Shown: one piece after another, positions 1-12,105 of the stretch
Position numbering within the stretch: position 1 is the first letter of the stretch
How the letters are laid out: each line of letters begins with the position of its first letter
Source of the DNA: Acestrorhynchus altus
Lineage: Eukaryota > Chordata > Actinopteri > Characiformes > Acestrorhynchidae
Assembly: GCA_034509495.1 (NCBI GenBank)
Contig: CM067523.1
Span: forward strand, 4,411,367-4,475,366
Length of the DNA stretch: 64,000 bases
Direction of reading: 5' to 3'
Position numbers and translations under genes: made by a program
The notes under the pieces: model-generated
The model's database searches: none
What the model was told of the DNA's origin: nothing
The model's input: only the letters and a program-made list of their open reading frames with translations

Positions 1-92
1 GTGTTACTATCTCTTTTTGGATTTTTTGGTGAACAAAAGTGAAACTACAAAAAAAAAATCCCACAAAATGATCCTAGGGTTTTAAAGGTTAA
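1..92 (+). mobile_element. Right end of a TTAA-flanked MITE (family P), cut by window edge
   Basis: The block ends in CCTAGGGTTTTAAAGGTTAA, with the TTAA at 89-92. The same terminus closes the copies at 29291-30286 and 45550-46235. The preceding ACTACAAAAA...ATCCCACAAAATG matches the subterminal part of those copies. The left part lies outside the window. The family has no coding capacity here. A piggyBac-type origin is inferred from the TTAA ends. Confidence 0.6.
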
Positions 93-142
93 ACCTGCAT
101 AATTCTTTGTTTGGCCCTTCCCTTCTGCTTTCTTTGCCATAT

Positions 143-200
143 ATTGAGATGCCCTACCCTGCAGGATCTGTCCTAATGCTACCCAATCTGGCCCCCCACC
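143..200 (+). repeat. Fragment resembling a LINE-like 3' tail
   Basis: The run TGAGATGCCCTACCCTGCAG and the following CTACCCAATCTGGCC resemble the sequence at 21208-21258, which there leads into an AATAAACTTTGATTGATT tail. It sits between two family P pieces, so this corner is a mosaic of insertions. The class of the source element is not certain. Confidence 0.4.
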
Positions 201-227
201 ACCCCACTGCCCTCTGTGAAGCTGTCC

Positions 228-486
228 TGCATGCAGGTTGAGCATGTACATGTGGACAGATGAGTGAACAAGCACTGGAAGCTCCTTTGTAATTTAAACT
301 GGGATTTATTTCCGTTGGAAGCAAGTGAGATGGATTATTTGCTGATAAATTATCACGCAATGATGAGCCAAGCTTAGATAGGTCTTGCAGTATCATGTCT
401 GTAGGTTACTCTGATCCTCAGATATGAAGCCAAGGAAACGGCATGTAGCTGCCCACAATGTGTGGATCTTGGATTATAAAAGTTAA
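228..486 (-). mobile_element. Truncated TTAA-flanked MITE (family P), minus orientation
   Basis: Read on the minus strand it begins TTAACTTTTATAATCCAAGA. It continues through the family's shared blocks, including GATCAGAGTAACCTACAGAC and the ATTAAATCCCAGTTTAAA-like segment. It matches the left two-fifths of the copies at 22188-23000 and 24380-24854. The far half is missing, replaced by the unrelated sequence at 93-227. Confidence 0.65.
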
Positions 487-1229
487 GTATGTAGTTATCA
501 TCAAGAAAAACAATTTTTAGTGTGCAGTGTGGTTCTATCAGTGTACTAGGAGGTGGAGCTGGTTCAAAAGCCAGTGTCCTTGATTAAAAACACTGCCACC
601 TAAATCCCTTGGCTTTTTGGACTATTGAGCCAGCTCCTCCTCTCTAGGAAAACTATCTTCACTCCAGCTCTTCCTGCTGCCTGAAAGTTATTCCCCCATC
701 TTCATCACTGGATCCCAAATCTGATGAGCTTGCAGGGATCTCATGTCACTCTCATCCTCGTTCTCATCCCTCTACTTGCCTGTCTTTATAAATGAGCCAA
801 CAGTGATGCCCCGCAGATAAATGTGTGGTTAGTTTGTTGTAATATATACAGACGTGCAAGACAAACATCTCATTCCGTAAAGATGAATTGGTTTTCACGT
901 TTAAAACTTTAATGTAAATAATCTTGGGGAATAAATACTTAAAAGTGCTGAATAAAGCCATAAAAATCACAATTATTTCCATTTGGTCAGTAAGTTCTGC
1001 CCCACTGGTGACACAGACTGATCTCATAGAGAAAATCACCATATTGCTTGTTTTTTTATTTCTTTATTTTTATTCTTCCTGTAAAATCACAATCGCTATG
1101 TTCAGAGGAAACAAGGCCTCCAGAAAAGAAGGAAGAACTACAGGTGAGACCTCTGAGTTGACTCAGAACAAGTGGACTGGTCAAACCCAATGTTACTGTA
1201 AACAAACAAACACTAGAAAAACATTATTC
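487..1229. other. Unique noncoding sequence, nothing recognised
   Basis: The stretch is AT-rich with only short, uninterpretable open frames. I see no repeat boundary, RNA fold or splice-flanked exon that can be defended. Confidence 0.5.
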
Positions 1230-1325
1230 TAACTTTAACCTACACCCAAACCTAACCATAACCTAACCTACACCTTAATCTACACCTACACCTAATTTTC
1301 ATCTAACCATGAACCTACACCTCAA
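1230..1325 (+). repeat. Degenerate CCTAAC / CCTACAC block
   Basis: Runs of CCTAACC, CCTACAC and related words repeat irregularly, a C-strand telomere-like composition. Similar blocks lie at 31090-31205 and 50655-50755. The opposite-strand version appears at 12715-13445 and 34212-34612. No perfect TTAGGG array is present, so an interstitial telomere is not claimed. Confidence 0.6.
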
Positions 1326-1776
1326 AGCCTAAAAGGATGCTGCATAAATGATTGTGCAGTTAATGCAATAGTTTGTTAAATATCTTGAATCAAAGCTGCA
1401 TGTCCTCACTTTAACCCCATTTTGATTGCTTCGTTTCAAATCCATCGTGGTGACATATAGAAGCTACATAATAAGACAAGTGTCCTTGCTCAAAAACTGA
1501 CTGTATTTTCTGAGATCAGACACAGATCAGACAGAATTGGGGGAATGAAAATATGATGAATTAAATCAGGCCATGTGTGGTGTGGAGTGGTTTTTAAACA
1601 CAAGAGCATATTATCTGTCCATTACAACTAATGTATTCACGAATATGAGACCATCATATGTACAGTTCACACTATATACTGTATTACTGTTCAAATATAC
1701 ACAGGCATTCTTGTATAGCATAGACTTGCATTAGTGCTCTCTACTATCACCACAAATGTGCACAACTACACACATG

Positions 1777-1777
<1 letters not shown>

Positions 1778-1809
<32 letters not shown>
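1778..1809 (+). repeat. (CA)n microsatellite
   Basis: About 16 uninterrupted CA dinucleotides. Confidence 0.95.
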
Positions 1810-1811
<2 letters not shown>

Positions 1812-2109
1812 AGGTATCCATCCCTCAGGGCCATGACACTGCTTTGAAAAACAAGACGTCTTCCCCGCCTCCATGTTTAGCTCCTGCTCCGTCCGGCCAG
1901 GGGGCCAATTAAGCCTACATCCAGGCCCCCCATTCTCAGGACTAGAGCCCTGGAGCCACAGCCCAAAACGCATGATCATCCCTCCATTCTCTCTCTCATT
2001 CATCCTCTCCCCCTCCCCCCATTCTGCCTGGTCTCTGGGCACTTCTCTGTAGTAAAACGCTGGCACATATAGTATTGATTTTCATTTAGATAACTTAATG
2101 CTCGCAGAC

Positions 2110-2560
2110 AGTCTACACCCCTCGCCCCCCCCCACCCCACCTCAAAGCAGGGGCCCAGTTTAGATCTATGAGCTCGCTGGCCTGTAATCTGGGGCCATTT
2201 CTCTTTGGTCCTGCTTTTTTGGATTCATTTTTCCTAAACTTAACCGATTCGGAATGGAAGGGGGAGAGAGATATAAATGAAAAGCGCGGCGTGCGTCGAT
2301 CAATCACCTGGAGCGCAAACATCCCCCCACTGGCCTTTTCCGCAGCATTCTATTACCACTGGGTAGTTGGCCAGTCAAACGGGAATAAAAATTACATGGA
2401 AAACATCATAAGTTAGGCTTGATTTGTCGAGCATGAAGCCGCACAATTCTGCGGGACTTATACACCCTGGACCGGCATTGAAAATCAGCCTTGTTATGGC
2501 TGGGGCCACGTCTATAAAGACTGTTCATTTCTTATAGAACAGGTACCTGTACAGGGGACC
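2110..2560. other. Candidate conserved noncoding block
   Basis: After a C-rich run the sequence becomes non-repetitive, keeps several CpGs (GCGCGGCGTGCGTCGATC at 2284) and holds TAAT- and AATCA-type words. Short open frames on both strands have no recognisable protein. This texture is typical of vertebrate conserved noncoding elements, but conservation itself was not measured. Confidence 0.3.
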
Positions 2561-2779
2561 CAGGGAGAATGAGTGATGTGAGGTATAAATACAGAGGGAA
2601 ATCTATTAGTCTAGCCCGGCCTGCTGAGGCATGGCTGGGTCAGGCCTAGTGCCGTTTACCGAACACCAGGCTCAGCCTCAGATGGTTCTGCCCATCTGCC
2701 CAGTATGTGGATTATCTGATATTGGTATGCAAGAATGGTCCCAACTATAGGGAATTTGTTAGTTGCATTCTGATTGGCT

Positions 2780-2900
2780 ATTGACATTTACAGTATAGCA
2801 GCATTATGCAAGAATAGGTATTTATTGTTCCTGGGCTCCCCCTAGAGTCGGGAAGTGGAATTTTAAAGGACACACTTTGCACATGCATTTGTTGACAATC
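2780..2900 (+). repeat. Interspersed repeat with GGGCTCCCCCTAGAG module (copy 1)
   Basis: TAGCAGCATTATGCAAGAAT followed by TATTTATTG and TGGGCTCCCCCTAGAGTCGG parallels the copy at 17975-18070 over roughly 70 bases with scattered differences. No terminal repeats or coding were seen, so the class is unknown. Confidence 0.5.
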
Positions 2901-3207
2901 TATGAGATATGCAACTATCCATATAAGTAAAAAAATACATTTATATGGACTCACGGTAGAGTAATAGTACAGAATTTTACATAAATATAACACAGCAATA
3001 CAAAGCATTTGCTTCTGCTTTCAATTGCTTCGAATGTGTCCAGTTATTAAGTAATCTCAATTAGGGATGCGCAACAAAGATCTTTTCCAAGATCTTCACA
3101 TGGTGCCAACAAGGAATCAACAAGTGTATGGTAATAAGCAGTCAGTCATTTCTTCATTGTCTATCCTGGCTTTCAAAACCTCTTTTGAAAACCACCTTGA
3201 AGACCAC

Positions 3208-3228
3208 TATTATTATTATTATTATTTT
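3208..3228 (+). repeat. Short (TAT)n microsatellite
   Basis: About six to seven TAT triplets followed by T-rich sequence. Confidence 0.85.
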
Positions 3229-5398
3229 TAAGTTGGCAAAAATGTGCTTTTAAAGTAATCGCACTTTCAACTTGGCACTTCATCCATTCCATCAGTCTTA
3301 GAAGCACATCATTTCCCGTTTTGCAGTCTAGGCATAAGGGAACAGGGCTGCAGAGTGACACAGATTCCGTTGCGTTTGTGATTAGAAAATTGTTTGAAAA
3401 GATAACCATTACTGCTCCTCAAAGATATTTCAAACGAAGGGACAAAAATGAATACTTTGTGTGGCGAACAAGTCTCTTTAACATGTTATGTAACTGTTAG
3501 ACTGTTAGCTTTAGCCTGTCTTAAGCGGCCTTCCTGCCTCACTCGTTCCTCTCACTCTCCAAACCTATCGATTTAACCCACAGTATCTAAAACTACACTT
3601 ATATCACCAGGCTAAACATATATTTTGCCTTAATGTGACACGGAGCCATTTTTAATGGCTGTGTGGACAATTTGAAAAGACTGGATTTGGGACACTTGTC
3701 TCTGATATGATATGTATCTAATTTATGGGCATATAACGTGAATGAGATTTCATGCTTCTTTTGCATACATGCACTTACTGTTGGTGGTGACAGTGGCCAA
3801 TATGACTGGAGAGAGACCAAAATACCCAAAACAGAAGGTCAAATTGTCATTTCATTTATTATAAATCACTGATAAAATATGACAAAAAACACAAAGACAA
3901 ATAAACATTAATACCTTGATACTGTGTAGAGTTTTTCTCAATGATACACAAAAACATGGGTTTTGGCTATCATATCAAGGAGGGGTTTCCCCACATTACC
4001 TGGCTCTGTTCTTGGCAAAACCAGCAAGATAATTGGCTGTTTTTGTTGAAGGGTGTTAAAGGGAGTAATCAAACACCAGGTTGAATGTTATGAGGTCAGC
4101 ATTATTTCAACCACTGACCGTTTTCCTCATTCATAAACTTTCTGCTGAGGCATCGTGCAAAGGAAATGCACATCCTTTAAGTTTCAGCTTCGTTAAAGAC
4201 AAATACAGGTACATTTCTGAACCATCACGACACAATTTGAGCAAATACATTACTATTTACTAATGAGGCCTGTAATGTTAACGTAGCCTAAAAATCTGTC
4301 GCTGTCCTTATAACCAAGGAAGCTTTCTATAATTAAAACGTACCGTTTTCGCAAATGTACTCCTCTCTATTGTACCAGCTACATTTTTTATAGCTACAAA
4401 CATTTTCACACACAAGCTGCATCCTGAAGCCTAAGCTGCAGCCGAGGAAGGCTATATTTCTTGGTCACTACATCACAGGAAGCTGTTGCAAAGTGAAGGA
4501 TCCTCTTGAAATGTACCCTACGTTTGGACCGATTTGGAGGACACAACCGATGTATGCTTCCAAGCCCTCAGTTCCACACAGTCCTCTAAACATGTACAGC
4601 CAGTAAATTCAATATTCTTGCACAGTTACCAGTAGTGAGTAGGGGGTAGTGTGAAATTTGCGATTAAACCTGTGTTCTTCGTTCCTCATGGTGTTTTGAT
4701 ATTTCTTTTTTAATATTAAACATGATCAACGTCTTATTCAAATGTTTTTGTCTTTGCATGGGAAAAAAAATCTGAAGCAGGGAGAGACATAATGTATGGA
4801 CTGGACCTTTACTCAGCAAAAATACCAAAACCTTGCACTGGTTTGATATCCACCAGACTCTCCAGGCAGTAGCAAGAACCGTGTGGATGTGGGGATTAGT
4901 ATCTAAAGTGATGGCCATCACCACTCTGAATCAGAAGATGTGCCACTAGCATTAGTAGTGCACTAGCAATGCAGATTACAGCACCTACCCACTGCTGGTT
5001 GCAAGGGTGATGGAATACAGGCAGGGGAGGGAGGGTTGGAGGTTTCTCCAAAACACACAACAACAACCCCCCACCCTGGCCTCTACACTAAGTGCTAACC
5101 CCCTCTCCAGCCAGGCAGCCCCACCCTCACCTCTTCAGCCCAAGCACCAACAGCTAATTATACCAGAGAGCAATTGTGTGTTGCTGTATGCTTTATTGTC
5201 CATTTACTCCCAGCACAAAAGCAAGGAGCCTCTCTAATGCACACTCAGTCTGCTACATGGAATGCAAAATCAATTTGTCAGGTCAGACTGATTATTGTCG
5301 TTCTGCAGAGAACATGACCCTTTGACCTTCCAGTGACCCTGCGCAGCGAGCTTGGATTTCAGCCAGCCTCTGCGTGAACACTCAAATGATCATAACTC
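3229..5398. other. Unique noncoding sequence, nothing recognised
   Basis: AT-rich sequence with short random open frames. The segment 4430-4560 lacks repeats and has mixed composition, but no specific element can be named. Confidence 0.5.
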
Positions 5399-5421
5399 AC
5401 CCCCCCCCACCCCCCACCCCA
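5399..5421 (+). repeat. Poly-C tract with single A interruptions
   Basis: A run of C residues interrupted by single A bases. The opposite strand has G-runs that could form a G-quadruplex. Confidence 0.8.
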
Positions 5422-6429
5422 TAAGCCATTAGGTTTAATGAAAATTCTGTAACACAGATGTAGCAGCACTACTGTACAATTTGAGGCTATTTTCCAAACA
5501 TGACTCCTTTGTTGTTTTGAAAGACTTTACCATAGACTAAATACAGAATCAATCAGAGAAATGTCACATGTATGACCAGCACAATAATGCAGGCTTAGGA
5601 AAAGCCATATTTCATAATTCTATTTTCTCATAACTAGCGTCTGAGCAAATCTTTCATCACCGTGTCCCAGAAACATTACCAGGCGTGTGGCTGCCGTCGT
5701 CAGTGAGCTCCTGCTTCTTCATTAATGACCATCTACACATCATTCATAATGGCTCTTACTGGATATTTCCAGAAACAGAACAGAAGCAGCTCCAGTACAA
5801 TGTTCCAGAGTCTTCCATCCCTGCTCTCCCCCCCTCAGCATATGTCATGTAGGCACCCGTGTGGCTACTGTGATGTGTGTTATACTGGAACCTCTCCCCT
5901 CCCTGAGAGATTTATACAGCAGCACAGACCAGGCCTCTCTCCTGCACCTTTAATTCCGAAACGCTAGTCGGGTGTGACTGTCATTATATGACAATCATAA
6001 AAGAGCTGAGTTATGTTGCGTTCTGTCAGTTTCACTGTGTTTAATGTGGATTTTAACACGCTCCCGTCGTGTCGCGCTGCTCATGAAGAAGACATGATTC
6101 CACTGTTTTTATTTGAGGAACGGCCAGAACGGCAGAGACGGCCTGAAGAATTACAGTAGAGATTTTGATGAGAAATCCAGGCACCATTGTTTATCACAGG
6201 GATACAGGAGCAGGTCATGATGATATAATGAAGGAGGGCTTCATAATGAGAACACAGCACTGTGAGAGCGTGAGAGATGCACGCTAGTCATATATGTTGT
6301 TTCTTACAGTGAAAGAAAACAAAAACAAAAGAATGAAACATGCAAAGAAGAACATTCATATAATAACAAGCAACACCAGATTGTGAGCAGCTCATTCTAC
6401 AGAAAGGGGTTAACAAATGGGCCACCTAA
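5422..6429. other. Noncoding, no feature recognised
   Basis: Mixed composition without repeats. 6050-6300 keeps CpGs and is non-repetitive, which would fit a regulatory block, but there is no specific motif evidence. Confidence 0.4.
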
Positions 6430-6660
6430 GGCCTGATGGTTCGGGAACCAGCCTTGGGACTGGAAGGTTGCTGGTTTGAATCCCTGAACTGGCAGGGCAT
6501 AACTGAATTGCCCTTTACCAAGGCACTGAACTCCCTAGCTGCTCCTCGGGCACTCTGGATAGGGCTGCCTACCACTCCGGGCATGTGTGTTCACTGCTCC
6601 CAAGTGTGTGAATTCACTAGTGTGTGAATGGGTTAAAAGCATGTGTGCAAAAACACAGTG
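6430..6660 (+). mobile_element. tRNA-derived SINE (family S1), copy 1
   Basis: The head GGCCTGATGGTTCGGGAACC resembles a pol III A box and GGTTTGAATCC at 6473 matches a B box. The body GAACTGGCAGGGCATAACTG, CCAAGGCACTGAA and GGGCTGCCTACCAC parallels 28108-28407. The tail runs into TG-rich sequence. About 230 bp, non-autonomous; a LINE partner would have supplied reverse transcriptase. Confidence 0.85.
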
Positions 6661-6785
6661 GTGAAAATTAAAACAACAACAAAACAAACAGCAGATAACT
6701 TAGCCACCATCGATTGTGGTTGACATGGAAACAGTACTACCCTGGAACTTGCATGCCGGTTACAGTCCAAAATCACCTTGCTGTT

Positions 6786-6975
6786 GCTGTTAAGATCTCC
6801 TCACACTTAATTATCACACCAGCTACAGCCCTCATTCAAAGTCACTTGCTACTGCAACTTTAGAGTATCAGCTCCATCCCTATCCAAAATCAATAGTGCA
6901 GCATTATCATGCTGGCTATTGACCTCCTCCAACATCATAACTGCATGGTCGGCCCTCGTCCAAAATGTTTGAGCC
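6786..6975 (+). repeat. Degenerate ~46-bp repeat (family R46), copy 1
   Basis: TATCCAAAATCAATAGTGCA, then GCATTATCATGCTGGCTATTG and CCTCCTCCAACATCA, resembles the tandem-like units at 18180-18460. Within the block the words TCCAAAAT and GCCCTC recur. The divergence implies an old repeat. Confidence 0.45.
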
Positions 6976-7195
6976 AGGCCCCTTGTCCTCACTGACATCA
7001 CGTCATAAGAATTAACCCTAATGCCATGCTAAGACTTGTTCTGAGAGTCGCTGGCCAGCAGACGTTATTTTTTTTATAAAGTCAAACACTATCAAAAGAC
7101 ACAACCAGCTGCTAGATTGTGTTTTGTGGTTTTTTTTTCAGTGATTCTACTGATGTTGCTCTTTAAAATACTCTTATAATGAAGCTTTTTACACA

Positions 7196-7263
7196 GCCTT
7201 CACTGGGATTTTAACTTATGATCTCCTCACACTTAATGAGCAGGCAGTTAGACTGTTGTGCCA
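7196..7263 (-). mobile_element. SINE head fragment, tRNA-like
   Basis: On the minus strand it reads GGGGTGGCACAACAGTCTAA as an A-box-like head. It then shows AGTTAAAATCCCAGTGAAG where a B box would be, with the conserved G and C positions partly decayed. It is only about 65 bp and isolated. Confidence 0.45.
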
Positions 7264-8656
7264 CCCCAGAGATTTGAGAATTTTCTTTAATTTGTTCTTG
7301 AGAACAGTCTGAACAAAATGTCAGAGTCGTGATGTGTATTAAAACCGCGGAATTGTTCACAGCTCTGCTCTAATAATGATGATCCCATTGTGCTCATAAA
7401 TTGAACAAATCCTAAGTAAGAAAAACTGGTGATTGTCAGATTCTTTGTTAAAACTGTGGGTTTTGAGGCCCAGAGTTTCGAGTAAATTTATCTTTCCGCT
7501 CTTTCTGAAACACAGTAAACAAATGTCCTGGCTTGGCAGTAATAGAGTGGCACAACCCCATCAACCCCACGGCCCTCCGCGGTCAGGAGTCTGAGGATTC
7601 AAATGCTTCCTCCCATATGTCGTAATGTACATATGGAATTAACAGTAAACAAATTGAAGGAGGGGAAACAGGATATAATACCTCTGGAAAAAAAAATGAA
7701 TGTATGGAGACTGTAATTTCTTTTTTTTTAAGAAATATGATCAGAAAATTCAGTTGCATTGCATATTTTGTTTGCATTTGGCTGAATTGTTGTACAGAAC
7801 CTAACTCACTTTGAGTTCCCACCTTCCCATCCTTCTAACTTCATTTTCTGCTTCCTTCTCACCAACATTCCCTTCTTTTCTAGACTCTGTTGTCCTCCAC
7901 TCTTCTCATCTGGTGTGAGAAGCTTGGTGGGTGACAGCTCTTCCAGAGACACCTCTGGCCCTTCTTGGGCCACCACGCTGCTCTCAGCCGGGGCACTTAC
8001 CGCATGATCCTCTCCTGCGTCACCTCATCTCATGTCATCCCTCCACTCCTTCCACTCATCCACGTTAAAGTGAGTCAAACGGTAAGGAGTGGAGGGGTAA
8101 AGTGTAAAGAGCTAGAGCACTGACATGGTGCAGGGTGAAGCTGATGGGATGGGGCCTGGCATTTTGACATGGGGGAAAAGGTCGTCCAGCTCCTCCCTAT
8201 GACAGGCTGGCTCAAAACAGAGAGGGCAGAGTTGGAGAGTGGATGGACTTGACTGACAGATGCTCTAAACGTTGCCTTCTGGGGGCTGGACCACACACTG
8301 GGAAGTGTACCTTCGAATCTACAGATCAGATTGACGGCTGTTTTGATCAGTGTTGAGTCACTTAGCGTCAAGACAGAGCAAAGCATCGGACTCTCCGCAT
8401 GACAGCCCCCTGAAATGGAAAAGGAGGGGGAGTGAGGACGGAGCATTTAAGAGAACCAAACGGAGACTATCTTAATTAAGCTAAGCTCAGTCTCTGTTGG
8501 GCTGTTAGCCACTGGATTCTGTCATGCTTGGACAGTCTGTGATGGAATGGGGGTATTTTGGGGGCTGTGGAGAGGGGATAGCACAAGGAGTGCTTATGAC
8601 TTACAGGCATTGTGACATTAAAGAGAGAATATTAGGCTTGTGGAGTTGGATTTTGC
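7264..8656. other. Noncoding, no feature recognised
   Basis: A 123-codon minus-strand open frame at 8075-8446 is low-information (Ser/Pro/His-rich) and has no family resemblance. I treat it as chance. Nothing else stands out. Confidence 0.45.
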
Positions 8657-8850
8657 CTATGTGTGTGTGTGTAGGTGTGTATGTGAGAGGATGTTGGTCC
8701 ACGAGGCCCAGGAGGGTCTCACGGGGGCTGTTATGGAGCTTTCTTCTTGCCGTGTGACATCAGTTTGGATCGGCAGAACCCGCAGGCTTCTCTCGCCTCC
8801 ACGCCCCCTATCCCTACCCCTCTCTCTCTCTCTCTTTCTTTCTCTCTCAG
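8657..8850 (+). repeat. TG-rich and CT-rich microsatellites
   Basis: An imperfect TG run lies at 8660-8686 and a CT/CTTT run at 8819-8848, with about 130 bp of unique sequence between them. Confidence 0.85.
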
Positions 8851-9126
8851 TCAATAAAAAGCCTAGTGCACTTGTAGGAGGTCCAGCCCTACAGGGGAAA
8901 TCTGCGTCCTGCAGGGAATATGGGCCTGTACAATAAGGAGCAGGAAGTAAATTAAGACAAATAATAGCTATGATCTTCTGAAGCAGATCTACACTCCTCT
9001 TAACCCCTTAAACTTGGGGGACTTCTTCTCTTCATAACTAACTAACTTACCAAATAGTTTTCTGGCATTTATTATATTATAATTGCACTGCTGCCCCGAA
9101 GCGAGCTAACATCCAAAAAGGCTTCA

Positions 9127-9205
9127 CTGCTAAACTATGTTCAGGGTCACAATAGGGCCTGAGTTCCCAGGATCATTGGTCACTAGGCAGGAACACCCAG
9201 CCAAC
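9127..9205 (-). mobile_element. Fragment of common teleost interspersed repeat (family H)
   Basis: GTTCAGGGTCACAATAGGG followed by CCCAGGATCATTGG and AGGCAGGAACACCCAG is the same segment seen at 9699-9760. The rest of the element is missing or unrecognisable. Confidence 0.6.
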
Positions 9206-9640
9206 CTTCTGAATCCCCTTGATGGTTTTAAATCCCCCTTGATTTCCTGAAGCGTTTGCTTCCACAGTGGCCACACATTCTGTAAACGGCTACACGTATA
9301 CAGCTTTAAAGGCCTCTGTGTAAGTCCCACCTTCTCATTGCCAATAATGGTTTACATGTACCTGAATCTACACCAACCACTGGTTGAAACTGCTTTCCAC
9401 ACCACCAATTGGCCACAGCCTAAAAATGCCTAAATGCAGAGGTAATTAACCATAAATCAATTTCATTCATGCATTTAAATACATTTTAAGAAAGGACAAG
9501 TGGTGAATATGGGCTTAGAGGATCTGCTGCTAATGTCTAGGTGACTCTTACCACAAGATGCCTTCAGAGGTCCTCTGGAATCCATGTTTGGGATAGTCAG
9601 TAGTTGTGACACTTATGTTATGGTTGATCACTGTTTGTAT
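9206..9640. other. Noncoding, no feature recognised
   Basis: Unique AT-rich sequence; faint continuation of the flanking repeat is possible but not demonstrable. Confidence 0.4.
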
Positions 9641-9641
9641 G

Positions 9642-9686
9642 TTGTTCATTTGTTCATTTGTTCATTCGAATGTTCATTTATTTTCA
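9642..9686 (+). repeat. (GTTCATTT)n short tandem repeat
   Basis: The octamer-like unit TTGTTCAT recurs about four times just before the interspersed repeat. Such ATTC/TTCA tails often border this repeat family. Confidence 0.7.
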
Positions 9687-9689
9687 TAT

Positions 9690-9999
9690 CTGCTTCACTA
9701 GGTTCAGGGTCACAGTAGGTTTTGGGATCCCAGGATCATTGGGCGCAGGACAGATAAACCCCTTGAGGGACAGGGTGCCAATCCATTGCAGGGTACCACA
9801 CCCAATCATTCACTCACACTCATACCTAGGGCCATTTCAACATGGCCAATTCACCTAACGTGCATTTTTGTGAGGAACAAGGAAATCCACTCGAACATGG
9901 GGAGAACACACCAAACTGCTCACTGTCAGCAGCCCAAGCATGGATTGAGCATGCAGTGCCTGCGTTGCCACCGTGCCACCCCACTACTGTCTCCTAGTA
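9690..9999 (-). mobile_element. Common teleost interspersed repeat (family H), near full length
   Basis: Landmarks in plus-strand order are GGTTCAGGGTCACAGTAGG, GGATCATTGGGCGCAGGAC, GGGTGCCAATCCATTGC, CATTCACTCACACTCATACC, CATGGGGAGAACACACCAAA and a GTTGCCACCGTGCCACCCC end. In the reverse sense this is the widespread GGCACGGTGG repeat whose 5' end is tRNA-like. Its exact class (SINE or other) is not settled from this copy. Confidence 0.75.
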
Positions 10000-11180
10000 T
10001 ATGTGGTATTATGGGAGATGGTGAGTGTGCATCAATTCCAACGTGTATTTTTTTTATTACAGTAGCTCCAGTAAAGAAACTAAAGGAGCCGACGTCAGAC
10101 ACCAAACATACCTTCACAGTCTGAGTACCTTTGATTTTGCACCAAGCGATTGCGTTCAGGTGTTAACCTTAATCCGGTATGTCTCCAGTGCCTAGATTTA
10201 CAACTGCACAGCAGCTGTATCTGCTCGTTCTCTGCTTTCCCTTTCTCCTTCAGACAATTTCTGGTGGCTGCGTGTCCCCAGTCCTGTCCTTTTCCTCCTC
10301 GTACACGTCCCGAACAGGCAGCGCATCAGCGCAGAAAGCCTGCTGAAAGCACCCACCGCTGGACAAACAGGACCAGGGGACCTGAATAAGCTTTTAGCTC
10401 CCATGTAGAGCTCAGAGCAGGTGCGGCGCTGCTGTCATGTCCTCACACACACACCTCCTTTATTTACATATCCAGATGGATTTTCACACCCCGGTTTGGG
10501 GGGATGAGGTGTCGCTGGTGCGAACACGCTTTTGGCAGGAGGTGTCGTGTGGTGGGGGGTTGCTTGATCAGGCCTCCCATAGGGCAGAGTTTCCATCACC
10601 AGCTATAACATTTATTCCTTGTCTCACTGCTCTCACCTGAGCTTATTAAGAGCTAGAGTTTAACCTAGCAGAGAGAACCCAGCATAAATGTACACATTGT
10701 GCAGGCAGATGTGGGTGGAGAGGCCTGAAACCCATGGGTGGAGCGGTATAATGATCACAGCCTGAATGTCAGGATAATTTATGGATAGGAATTAAATGCA
10801 AGTTTAACTGTAACCATGACTCATTTAAAACAGCTTTACGTCGGATCAATCAAACCACTGCATTTCAACCAGATGTTATGCATAAGTGTAAAAACATTAG
10901 CCTCAGTCAGTTTCTTGGATTACCTTGCATGTGGTCCATGATTACAGTAACTAAATATGGTGATATTATGAGATGCATTATGATTTGCAGATAATGCACA
11001 AAACATCAATTTGATTGAGCAGAGATGCGACTGACAGCCAAGTTTAAATGCGGAAACAGCTAGAAAAACAACTTAACGCAACACATAGATAACAAAGAGA
11101 CAAGTAAAAAAGTCCTCTGGAGTACAAAAAAAAATTACAAGAAAAAATAAAATGTTTTTTTTTTTATTCAAGGCAAACTG
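10000..11180. other. Noncoding; GC-richer block 10140-10660 then AT-rich
   Basis: The 10140-10660 part is non-repetitive with moderate CpG content and could be regulatory. 10700-11180 is AT-rich and unremarkable. No exon is supported. Confidence 0.4.
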
Positions 11181-11182
11181 TC

Positions 11183-11183
11183 A

Positions 11184-11238
<55 letters not shown>

Positions 11239-11256
11239 TATTTTTATTATTATTAA
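11183..11256 (+). repeat. (ATT)n microsatellite, array 1
   Basis: About 18 perfect ATT triplets, then imperfect ATT/GTT triplets. Confidence 0.95.
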
Positions 11257-11431
11257 TGTTATTGTTGTTGTTGTTTATTTTACTATATATATTTTCTAGT
11301 TATTATGTATAAAATAAAATAATTCAAGCATTTCAAGTTTCATTTTTTATTTGTATGGTCTATAGCTCATGAAAGATCTGAATTCCTGAATCTAATTAAT
11401 TTTGAATTTAAATAAATTCATGTTGTCTGAT

Positions 11432-11432
11432 G

Positions 11433-11497
<65 letters not shown>

Positions 11498-11504
11498 AAT
11501 AATA
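11432..11504 (+). repeat. (AAT)n microsatellite, array 2
   Basis: About 22 AAT triplets with an ACT interruption near the end. It is the reverse complement of array 1, about 180 bp away, so the pair could fold back. Confidence 0.95.
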
Positions 11505-11759
11505 TCATCATTTAAATAAATAAAGGGTTGAAATATGTCACTTTAAATGTAATGAATATAAAATATATGACAGTTTACATTCTTTTATAAATGATGCAAA
11601 TATAATTACATTTTAGATGCACTGTTATATACAGTATTTTCTGATGAACATGTAAATGAACTTTAGAATTACCTTCAGAAAAAATCAAATGGTTTTGGTT
11701 TGTGAAACTATTTTTTTTATTTACTAGAATAATCATTTTTGTATGCATGCATTTGAACT

Positions 11760-11948
<189 letters not shown>

Positions 11949-12048
11949 NNNNNNNNNNNNNNNNNNNNNNNNNNNNNNNNNNNNNNNNNNNNNNNNNNNN
12001 NNNNNNNNNNNNNNNNNNNNNNNNNNNNNNNNNNNNNNNNNNNNNNNN
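11949..12048. other. Assembly gap, exactly 100 N
   Basis: A run of 100 N bases bounded by TAA triplets on both sides. The round number suggests a placeholder for a gap of unknown size, so the true array length is unknown. Confidence 0.98.

Positions 12049-12102
<54 letters not shown>
12049..12102 (+). repeat. (TAA)n microsatellite continuing after the gap
   Basis: About 18 TAA triplets in the same phase sense as just before the gap, consistent with one long array spanning it. Confidence 0.95.

Positions 12103-12105
<3 letters not shown>

Noticed and set aside
6430..6660. Functional tRNA gene (A and B boxes present). Also considered at 28108 and 37165.
   Set aside because: The sequences cannot form a cloverleaf with an anticodon arm, and their bodies match each other as SINEs.
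8075..8446. 123-codon minus-strand frame, Ser/Pro/His-rich.
   Set aside because: Low-information composition, no domain, no upstream promoter or splice support.
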